From Sphingobacteriia bacterium (GTDB lineage: Bacteria > Bacteroidota > Bacteroidia > Chitinophagales > Chitinophagaceae), in assembly GCA_004294465.1 (NCBI GenBank), contig REAV01000170.1, positions 1 to 13,340 of the forward strand: a stretch of DNA of 13,340 nucleotides. Direction: 5' to 3'. Positions 1 through 5,050 of the stretch are shown here, one piece after another. Under the pieces are notes generated by a model that saw only the letters and a list, made by a program, of their open reading frames with translations, had not been told where the DNA came from and made no database searches. A program made the translations under genes and the position numbers. Numbering within the stretch: position 1 is the first letter of the stretch; each line of letters begins with the position of its first letter.

Positions 1-157
1 AGTTGAAATAAACCGTTTTACTATCTGGTCCCCAAAATGCATTGGAAGGAGAGTTGCCGATCCATTTTGGATCTTGCATAATTTTATCTACTGTAAGGGT
101 TTGTGCGTTGCTATAATTTGCAACCAGCACTAGGCATAAAATGAATAATTTTTTCAT
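1..157 (-). CDS. S9-family (prolyl oligopeptidase / DPP IV-like) secreted peptidase, N-terminal part
   Basis: Only the first 52 codons lie in the window; the gene continues past the left edge. The protein begins MKKLFILCLVLVANYSNAQ, a signal peptide with an AQ-type cleavage site, so export to the periplasm or outer membrane is likely. The mature start reads TVDKIMQDPKWIGNSPSNA and then FWGPDSKTVYF. This resembles the first beta-propeller blade of Bacteroidota S9 peptidases, which cut peptides after proline or act as general oligopeptidases. The catalytic alpha/beta-hydrolase domain is outside the window, so activity cannot be judged. An in-frame ATG five codons upstream (172) would add MQNIY, but position 157 gives a cleaner signal peptide and fits the possible promoter at 175-182. 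The family call rests on a short segment. Confidence 0.72.
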   Translation of the reverse strand, partial: MKKLFILCLVLVANYSNAQTLTVDKIMQDPKWIGNSPSNAFWGPDSKTVYFN

Positions 158-174
158 GTATATATTTTGCATGA

Positions 175-182
175 TAAATCTA
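175..182 (-). promoter_or_regulatory. Possible -7 promoter box for the S9 peptidase gene
   Basis: On the minus strand the sequence is TAGATTTA, close to the Bacteroidota -7 consensus TAnnTTTG (last base differs). It lies 17 bp before the ATG at 157. No convincing -33 TTG is seen at the right distance, so this is tentative. If real, transcription would start near 168-170, inside or past the upstream ATG at 172, which favours 157 as the start codon. Confidence 0.3.
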
Positions 183-311
183 TTACAAACTGCGCAGTAA
201 ATTAAAAAGGGGAGATTTTATTATTTATATGGATGAACAGAGAATTCAATCAAGCGAAGAACCAATAATTATTGAACTTGCAATAAATCAATAACAATTA
301 ACCAACAGCCG

Positions 312-881
312 TTATTTGTAATAATTATTCTCTTCAATATATACCCTCACTTTTTCGGGCACTAAATAACGTATGGATTTTCCTGCTTGAATAGAATTGC
401 GAATATGGGTTGCAGAAATAGTGAGTAGTGGTGCATCTAAAATCCTAACTCTCGCTTCATACATATCAGTAACAGTATAGCCTGGTCGATTATAAACAAT
501 GAAACTATAGTTGCTCATCAACAATGCTGCATTCTTCCACTTGGGTAAATTTTGAAAACTATCGCTTCCCATGATAATGGTGAACTCATGTTGAGGATAT
601 TTTTCTTGCAAATAAACCATCGTATCGATGGTATAAGACGGTCGAGGCATTTTGAATTCAATATCCGAAACCCTGAATCTGCTATCATCTTCAATTGCTA
701 ACTGAGCCAAATGCAAACGATGGTATTCGTTTAATAATCCGCCTTCTTGTTTAAAAGGATTTTGGGGAGAAACAATCAGCCAGACTTGTTGTAAATCAGT
801 TTGATTAATTACATGGCTGGCAATGATCAGGTGGCCAATATGAATGGGATTAAATGAACCAAAATACAATCCAATTTTCAT
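312..881 (-). CDS. nadD: Nicotinate-nucleotide adenylyltransferase
   Basis: The enzyme transfers AMP from ATP to nicotinate mononucleotide, making deamido-NAD in the cytoplasmic NAD biosynthesis pathway. The 189-residue length is normal for the family. The nucleotidyltransferase signature GSFNPIHIGH is at residues 8-17, with the two histidines (14 and 17) that bind the ATP phosphates. The C-terminal signature appears as ISATHIRNSI, a form of the family's ISxTxIR motif, and is followed by the usual YLVPEKVRVYIEENNYY tail. The start ATG at 881 puts the first strand MKIGLYFGSF right at the N-terminus, as expected. It lies 23 bp downstream of feoA on the same strand, so the two are probably co-transcribed, although they have no known functional link. 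Confidence 0.95.
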   Translation of the reverse strand: MKIGLYFGSFNPIHIGHLIIASHVINQTDLQQVWLIVSPQNPFKQEGGLLNEYHRLHLAQLAIEDDSRFRVSDIEFKMPRPSYTIDTMVYLQEKYPQHEFTIIMGSDSFQNLPKWKNAALLMSNYSFIVYNRPGYTVTDMYEARVRILDAPLLTISATHIRNSIQAGKSIRYLVPEKVRVYIEENNYYK

Positions 882-904
882 GTAACTAGTTGATAATCAA
901 TTAA

Positions 905-1135
905 TTAATTCAAATCTTGCTCAACAAATATACTACTTGCTTCACTGATCCTTAAGCTCAAAGTATATCCAGAAACAGCTATAGAAATGGGGTCTCCTAA
1001 AGGAGCAACCTGCACTACTTGTACCAATTCTCCTGGTACACAACCCATTTCCATTAACTTGATAAAAATATCGTCTTTTTCAAAAGAGTGAATAATTCCT
1101 TTCTCGCCCGCATGTAATTCCGACAATCGCTTCAT
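905..1135 (-). CDS. feoA: FeoA-domain ferrous iron transport accessory protein
   Basis: This is a 76-residue cytoplasmic protein made of a single SH3-like FeoA domain. Typical family features are the N-terminal LSELHAGEKGIIHSF, the central LMEMGCVPGELVQVVQVAPLGDP (compare the family pattern L-x-x-M-G-hydrophobic-x-P-G) and the C-terminal ISIAVSGYTLSLRISEA. FeoA proteins support the FeoB Fe(II) transporter, and some family members act more generally as small adaptor domains. No feoB lies beside it: nadD follows 23 bp downstream and ybeY diverges upstream. It may therefore serve a distant feoB or have another role. The ATG at 1135 gives the family's usual MKRLSEL start. Confidence 0.88.
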   Translation of the reverse strand: MKRLSELHAGEKGIIHSFEKDDIFIKLMEMGCVPGELVQVVQVAPLGDPISIAVSGYTLSLRISEASSIFVEQDLN

Positions 1136-1152
1136 TCATTATAGATTATTGG

Positions 1153-1160
1153 TAAAGGTA
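1153..1160 (-). promoter_or_regulatory. Possible -7 promoter box for feoA-nadD
   Basis: The minus strand reads TACCTTTA, which fits TAnnTTTG except for the last base. It ends 17 bp before the feoA start at 1135, a workable distance. No clear -33 element is seen, so the call is weak. The 73-bp divergent gap (1136-1208) must hold promoters in both directions; none stands out for ybeY. Confidence 0.3.
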
Positions 1161-1208
1161 ATGGGCGATGTATTGGTTTTGTTACGAATTTTGGAGTAAT
1201 CAATTACC

Positions 1209-1643
1209 ATGGCTAAAATCAATTTCAGATCAGGAGATCAAACTTTTTCTTTTCCCAATAAAACCCTACTCAAGGCTTTTATTGAAAAGCTAATAAAAAA
1301 GGAGGGGGGTGTTTTATCCAATATCGATTATGTCTTTTGTTCGGATGAGTTCTTGCTCCAAATGAACAGAGATTTTTTACAGCATGATTATTATACCGAC
1401 ATCATCACTTTTGGTTTATCAGAAAAAAACCAACCGATAGAAGCGGAGATTTATATCAGTATCGACCGTGTAAAAGACAATGCTAAAACATTAGAGAATA
1501 GCTATCATCAAGAAATGCTCCGAGTAATTTTTCATGGGGCACTTCATTTATGTGGTTTTAAAGACAAAACAAAAAGTGAAATTTCTACCATGAGGGCCAA
1601 AGAGGATCAATATTTGCAGCTATTTGCCAAATCCCTAAAATGA
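1209..1643 (+). CDS. ybeY: Endoribonuclease YbeY (rRNA maturation / ribosome quality control)
   Basis: YbeY is a metal-dependent cytoplasmic endoribonuclease needed for 16S rRNA 3'-end maturation and ribosome quality control. The 144-residue length is normal. The family block MNRDFLQHDYYTDIITF is at about residues 52-68 (compare LNxxFLxxDxxTDVLTF), and the metal-binding region HGALHLCGFKD is at 109-119. The first two metal histidines are H109 and H113. The position of the third histidine of the E. coli-type HxxxHxxxxxH motif is D119. My recollection is that Asp here is common in Bacteroidota, so the protein is probably active. The ATG at 1209 gives a full-length family N-terminus. The stop overlaps the next gene by 4 bp (ATGA), so the two are translationally coupled. 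Confidence 0.93.
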   Translation: MAKINFRSGDQTFSFPNKTLLKAFIEKLIKKEGGVLSNIDYVFCSDEFLLQMNRDFLQHDYYTDIITFGLSEKNQPIEAEIYISIDRVKDNAKTLENSYHQEMLRVIFHGALHLCGFKDKTKSEISTMRAKEDQYLQLFAKSLK

Positions 1644-2317
1644 GCAGAAAGCGTCTTTTCTTATCCTTTTTACCCCTTTTATTTAGTTTATTTCTAAATA
1701 GTCAGCCAATTAGCTCTGTTATATTGGAAGACAAACCATTTGTGCCCTTGGCAAAAATCAACCAAACATTGCTCCATCAGCTGGAACAAAGCCCAATTTT
1801 TTTAAACGCTTCCCAGCTCGAAAAAGACTTTATTTACTGGACCAACTTTGCCCGTTTATACCCGGTTTCTTTTTGCGATAGTGTATTAATTCCTTTTCTA
1901 AAAGAACAACCCTCTACAAATGGAAAGGAGGCTAAACAGTTAATTGCGGACTTAAGTAAAGGGGAAGCGCTACCCATTTTAATTCCTGATAGCCGATTAA
2001 CAAATACCTCCAATGAGCACGCAGTAGATCTATCGAAAAGGAAGGGAGTAATTTCTCATCAATCCAAAGATGGTAAAAGCTTTAATCAACGAATGAAAAA
2101 TGCTGGGGTACTTTCTTGTTCTGCAGAAAATATCTCACTTGGTCAAGAAGACCAACTAGTAGCACTTCTTTTATTGTATTTAGATATTGGCTTGCCAGAT
2201 GCAGGTCATAGAAAAAATCTAATGAACCCAGGTTTTACATTTATGGGAGTAAATGTACAGAAGCTAAAAAACTCGGATCAATTCATCACCGTGCAAGATT
2301 TCAGGTGCCCTCAATAG
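1640..2317 (+). CDS. Secreted CAP-domain (SCP/PR-1-like) protein
   Basis: This is a 225-residue exported protein with a hydrophobic N-terminal segment (about residues 5-22) acting as a signal peptide or anchor; no lipobox cysteine is seen. The CAP domain covers roughly residues 60-222. Recognisable positions are H127 in SNEHAVDL, the GVISH segment ending at H140, the AENISLG block with E163, and the closing signature GHRKNLMNPGFTFMGV starting at G189 with H190. H127 and H190 are candidates for the conserved CAP histidines. Bacterial CAP proteins are mostly of unknown activity, so none is claimed. The start overlaps the ybeY stop by 4 bp, giving a two-gene operon. Three cysteines (79, 160, 223) could form a disulfide after export. 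Confidence 0.85.
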   Translation: MSRKRLFLSFLPLLFSLFLNSQPISSVILEDKPFVPLAKINQTLLHQLEQSPIFLNASQLEKDFIYWTNFARLYPVSFCDSVLIPFLKEQPSTNGKEAKQLIADLSKGEALPILIPDSRLTNTSNEHAVDLSKRKGVISHQSKDGKSFNQRMKNAGVLSCSAENISLGQEDQLVALLLLYLDIGLPDAGHRKNLMNPGFTFMGVNVQKLKNSDQFITVQDFRCPQ

Positions 2318-2326
2318 AATTATCGA

Positions 2327-2382
2327 TGTTCCACGAATCACTGTTTCCCTCTGAAACATTTTTTGGGTGTTCCACGAATCAC
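2327..2382 (+). repeat. Pair of 15-bp direct repeats
   Basis: The 15-mer TGTTCCACGAATCAC occurs twice without mismatch, at 2327-2341 and 2368-2382, so the period is 41 bp. The first copy starts 10 bp after the CAP gene stop. The hairpin at 2342-2364 fills the interval. Two copies are too few for a CRISPR array and the repeat is short. It could be a binding site, a dispersed intergenic repeat or the trace of an insertion. Confidence 0.75.
2342..2364 (+). terminator. Possible weak Rho-independent terminator after ybeY-CAP
   Basis: TGTTTC (2342-2347) and GAAACA (2353-2358) form a perfect 6-bp stem around a 5-base loop, followed at once by six T residues (2359-2364). The position, 25 bp after the CAP stop codon, suits a terminator. 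The stem is short and AT-rich, so its strength is uncertain. Confidence 0.45.
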
Positions 2383-2408
2383 ATTTAACTTTATCTGAAA
2401 GGAGACCA

Positions 2409-2506
2409 GGTCAGACCGGTTTAGTCAGACCACCGGTTTAAATGGGAAATCTAAAAACTAATGGTCAACCCGATCATGAAACCGGTCAGATCGGTTTGGT
2501 CTGACC
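2409..2506. repeat. Cluster of direct and inverted GGTCAGACC / ACCGGTTT motifs
   Basis: The 14-mer GGTCAGACCGGTTT (2409-2422) recurs 75 bp later as GGTCAGATCGGTTT (2484-2497), one mismatch. A third copy, AGTCAGACC-AC-CGGTTT (2423-2439), has a 2-bp insertion. An inverted copy, GGTCTGACC, is at 2498-2506. Several perfect stems are possible: GGTCAGA/TCTGACC (2484-2490 with 2500-2506, 9-base loop); GTCAGACCA/TGGTCTGAC (2424-2432 with 2497-2505); ACCGGTTT/AAACCGGT (2415-2422 or 2432-2439 with 2479-2486); ATGGTCA/TGACCAT (2461-2467 with 2502-2508). The stems exclude one another in part. The cluster ends 40 bp before the HNH-like gene. It could be an operator array, a structured RNA leader or the remnant of a small palindromic element. 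Confidence 0.8.
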
Positions 2507-2546
2507 ATCAGGGGTCTTAGGATAAACAGGGGTTTAAAGAAAAAAT

Positions 2547-3128
2547 ATGGACAAGACATCTACCGATTCAAGTGAAAAAAGAAAATGGCAATTGGCCTTT
2601 AGAAGATATGTAATGGAGGGAACCCCCAGTGAAGCCTATGCTCCATACTTTGGATTAGACAAAGTCAACCTGAGAAAATGGTTTGAACTTCAATTCTCAG
2701 AAGGCCTTTCCTGGGAAAGCTTTGCCACCAATTGGCAATTTGACCATATTGTACCGGTTGCTTATTTCAATTTCAACCTGGAAGAAGACCTTTTGCTTTG
2801 CTGGAATTTTGTAAATATCAGGGTGGAAACAATTCATTCAAACAAGAACCGCGGAAACAAGGTAGATGTATTGGCGGTAAAAAAATACTTTACTGACCTT
2901 TATGAGAGAACAGGCTATTGGGCCTGTAAGAAAATGTTGGAGAAAATTGAGACAATAGAGATTACTAATATTGAAGCAAACGAAAAGCTAATTTCTTTTC
3001 TAACAGAAAATAAAACCTGGTTGGCCGAACTAGGCAACCTCAACAAAGAAGAGTTTGCCCAATACAATTCAGGCACACCTATAAAAGATATTCTGCTGGA
3101 AAGAGAAATCCTAAAAAAATTCGGATAA
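2547..3128 (+). CDS. HNH-nuclease-like protein of unknown role
   Basis: This 193-residue protein has no signal peptide or membrane segment. Its middle resembles the HNH fold seen in phage and intron-type nucleases. RKWFELQFSEGLSWESF (about residues 43-59) matches the helix that precedes the site in those proteins. W63-Q-F-D66-H67-I-V-P70 gives the catalytic Asp-His. CWNFVNIR (85-92) gives the middle Asn (N87 or N90). HSNKNRGNK (97-105) takes the place of the usual NxxKxxK end. The N-terminal 40 residues, including YAPYFGLD, and the charged helical C-terminus (about 106-193) are not recognised. No zinc-binding CxxC pairs are seen. Nuclease activity is inferred, not shown. It follows the repeat cluster at 2409-2506 and ends 25 bp before mnmG. 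The ATG at 2547 has only an A-rich leader. Confidence 0.7.
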   Translation: MDKTSTDSSEKRKWQLAFRRYVMEGTPSEAYAPYFGLDKVNLRKWFELQFSEGLSWESFATNWQFDHIVPVAYFNFNLEEDLLLCWNFVNIRVETIHSNKNRGNKVDVLAVKKYFTDLYERTGYWACKKMLEKIETIEITNIEANEKLISFLTENKTWLAELGNLNKEEFAQYNSGTPIKDILLEREILKKFG

Positions 3129-3141
3129 CCCATCCACTAAG

Positions 3142-3149
3142 TATCTTTG
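3142..3149 (+). promoter_or_regulatory. -7 promoter box (TAnnTTTG) immediately before mnmG
   Basis: TATCTTTG is an exact match to the Bacteroidota -7 consensus TAnnTTTG. A TTCG at 3120-3123, 18 bp upstream, could serve as an imperfect -33 (TTTG) element. Only four bases (CACC) separate the box from the mnmG ATG at 3154. Transcription would be expected to begin at or within a few bases of the ATG, giving a leaderless or nearly leaderless mRNA. Readthrough from the HNH-like gene may also supply transcripts. Confidence 0.6.
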
Positions 3150-3153
3150 CACC

Positions 3154-5022
3154 ATGTTTCAAGAGTATGATGTAATAGTAGTAGGTGCCGGACATGCGGG
3201 CTGTGAAGCGGCAGCGTCGGCAGCTAACTTGGGTAGCAAGGTTTTATTGGTAACAATGAACATGCAAACCATTGCTCAAATGAGCTGTAACCCGGCCATG
3301 GGTGGAATTGCCAAAGGACAAATAGTTAGAGAGATTGATGCGATGGGCGGATACAGTGGAATAGTAACCGACCTCAGTACTATTCAATTTAGAATGCTGA
3401 ACCTGAGTAAGGGGCCAGCCATGTGGAGTCCAAGAGCACAAAATGACAGAATGTTATTTGCTGCAACCTGGAGAGAGATGTTAGAGAAAACACCCAATGT
3501 AGATTTCTATCAAGACATGGTGAAATCTATTATCATCGAAAAAGAAAAAGCCTGTGGAGTAATTACTGGAATGGGTCATGAGATCAGGTCGAAATCGGTG
3601 GTGGTTACCAGTGGAACATTTTTAAATGGAGTAATACATATTGGAGAAAAAAAATTTGGCGGAGGAAGGGTTGCAGAAAAAGCAGCCACAGGAATTACTG
3701 AACAATTGGTTGAATATGGTTTTGAAAGCGATCGATTAAAAACCGGAACCCCTCCAAGAGTAGACGGCAGAAGCCTAGATTACTCAAAAATGGAAGAACA
3801 AAAGGGCGACGAACATATAGTAGGTTTTTCTTATATGAACACACCAAAAGTAAAAGCTGCTGATCAGAGAAGCTGCTTTATTACTTATACCAATCAAACG
3901 GTTCACGATCTATTAAAAACAGGTTTCGATCGGAGCCCAATGTATCAGGGAAGAATAGAGGGTGTTGGCCCAAGATATTGTCCGAGCATCGAAGATAAAA
4001 TTAGCAGGTTTGCAGACAGAGACAGACATCAATTATTTGTAGAGCCCGAAGGATGGAATACCGTAGAAATTTACGTGAACGGATTCTCTACCTCCTTACC
4101 AGAAGAAGTACAAAATCAGGCATTAAGAATGGTGCCCGGATTTGAAAACTGTAAAGTATTCAGACCCGGTTATGCAATTGAATATGATTATTTCATGCCT
4201 ACACAACTGAAGCATTCTTTAGAAACCAAAATGGTGAGCAACCTATTTTTTGCAGGACAGATAAATGGAACTACTGGTTATGAAGAAGCGGCATGTCAGG
4301 GTCTGGTTGCCGGAATCAATGCCCATCAAAAAGCAAAACACCTAGAACCATTCGTACTAAAGAGAAGTGATGCCTATATAGGTGTACTGGTAGACGACCT
4401 GATCAATAAAGGAACTGACGAACCATATAGGATGTTTACCAGCAGAGCAGAATTCAGAACCTTGTTGCGTCAGGACAATGCAGACATTCGATTAACCGAA
4501 AGGAGCCATCAACTTGGATTGGCTAAGGACGAAAGACTTCAACTGGTAGAAGAAAAACTAAAAGAAGTTGGCACCGTTAAAAACGTATTAAAGGATTTAA
4601 GCATCGAACCGGAAGATATCAATGAATATTTCGGAGAAATCAATTCGGCTTCTATCAACGAAAAACAAAAAGCTACTAAAATAATTTTAAGGCCAAGTGT
4701 AACCATACCATCTTTAGTGGAAATTATACCCGCCTTAAAAGAAAAACTATCAGGTATAAGCGATGTAGCCATTGAACAGGCCGAAATACAAATAAAGTAT
4801 GAGCGCTATATTGAAAAAGAACAAGCACTGGTAGATAAAATGAGTGAACTTGAAAACATGCGCATTCCGGAAAATTTTGATTACAATAAGCTATCTGCTT
4901 TATCCAATGAAGCCTTGCAAAAATTGAAAAAAATAAAACCAGCAACCCTAGGCCAGGCGAGTAGGGTAAGTGGAGTTAACCCAAGCGACATACAAATTCT
5001 GATGGTGTATATGGGACGTTAA
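3154..5022 (+). CDS. mnmG: tRNA uridine-5-carboxymethylaminomethyl(34) synthesis enzyme MnmG (GidA)
   Basis: MnmG is an FAD- and NADH-using cytoplasmic enzyme that works with the GTPase MnmE to put a carboxymethylaminomethyl (or aminomethyl) group on wobble uridine 34 of certain tRNAs. The 622-residue length is typical. Seen in order: the N-terminal FAD dinucleotide motif GAGHAGCEAA (11-20); SCNPAMGGIAKGQ (44-56) with the family's conserved cysteine C45; KTGTPPRVDGRS; PRYCPSIEDKISRFADRDRH with a second conserved cysteine; GQINGTTGYEEAACQG near residue 370; SRAEFRTLLRQDNADIRLT; and a helical C-terminal domain ending GVNPSDIQILMVYM that contacts tRNA and MnmE. The start at 3154 puts the FAD motif at the usual distance from the N-terminus. 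No Shine-Dalgarno is seen. mnmE is not in the window. Confidence 0.97.
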   Translation: MFQEYDVIVVGAGHAGCEAAASAANLGSKVLLVTMNMQTIAQMSCNPAMGGIAKGQIVREIDAMGGYSGIVTDLSTIQFRMLNLSKGPAMWSPRAQNDRMLFAATWREMLEKTPNVDFYQDMVKSIIIEKEKACGVITGMGHEIRSKSVVVTSGTFLNGVIHIGEKKFGGGRVAEKAATGITEQLVEYGFESDRLKTGTPPRVDGRSLDYSKMEEQKGDEHIVGFSYMNTPKVKAADQRSCFITYTNQTVHDLLKTGFDRSPMYQGRIEGVGPRYCPSIEDKISRFADRDRHQLFVEPEGWNTVEIYVNGFSTSLPEEVQNQALRMVPGFENCKVFRPGYAIEYDYFMPTQLKHSLETKMVSNLFFAGQINGTTGYEEAACQGLVAGINAHQKAKHLEPFVLKRSDAYIGVLVDDLINKGTDEPYRMFTSRAEFRTLLRQDNADIRLTERSHQLGLAKDERLQLVEEKLKEVGTVKNVLKDLSIEPEDINEYFGEINSASINEKQKATKIILRPSVTIPSLVEIIPALKEKLSGISDVAIEQAEIQIKYERYIEKEQALVDKMSELENMRIPENFDYNKLSALSNEALQKLKKIKPATLGQASRVSGVNPSDIQILMVYMGR

Positions 5023-5028
5023 ATAAAC

Positions 5029-5036
5029 TATCTTTA
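5029..5036 (+). promoter_or_regulatory. Possible -7 promoter box for the AsmA-like gene
   Basis: TATCTTTA differs from TAnnTTTG only at the last base and ends 14 bp before the ATG at 5051. It lies in the 28-bp gap after mnmG. No clear -33 element is seen, and the gap is short enough for co-transcription with mnmG instead. Confidence 0.35.
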
Positions 5037-5050
5037 GATAAAGATTGCTT

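Noticed and set aside
263..286. AT-rich palindrome CAATAATTATTG and the overlapping hairpin TTATTG/CAATAA as a possible nadD terminator
   Set aside because: The stem is short and almost entirely A-T, with no T-run on the minus strand after it. Such palindromes arise easily in this base composition.
229..294. A 21-codon open frame starting ATGGATGAACAG in the gap between nadD and the S9 peptidase gene
   Set aside because: The purine-rich stretch at 207-214 is about 14 bases from the ATG, too far for a good ribosome binding site. The peptide resembles nothing known and lies across the probable upstream region of the peptidase gene.
2327..2382. CRISPR array
   Set aside because: There are only two copies of a 15-bp repeat, shorter than CRISPR repeats, and no cas gene nearby.
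2409..2546. Insertion sequence or integron attachment site
   Set aside because: No transposase or integrase is present, the inverted repeats do not bracket a gene, and no target-site duplication is visible. A remnant cannot be excluded.
2915..3133. Open frame of 72 codons on the minus strand opposite the end of the HNH-like gene
   Set aside because: It is antisense to a well-supported coding frame, shows no family resemblance and has no promoter.
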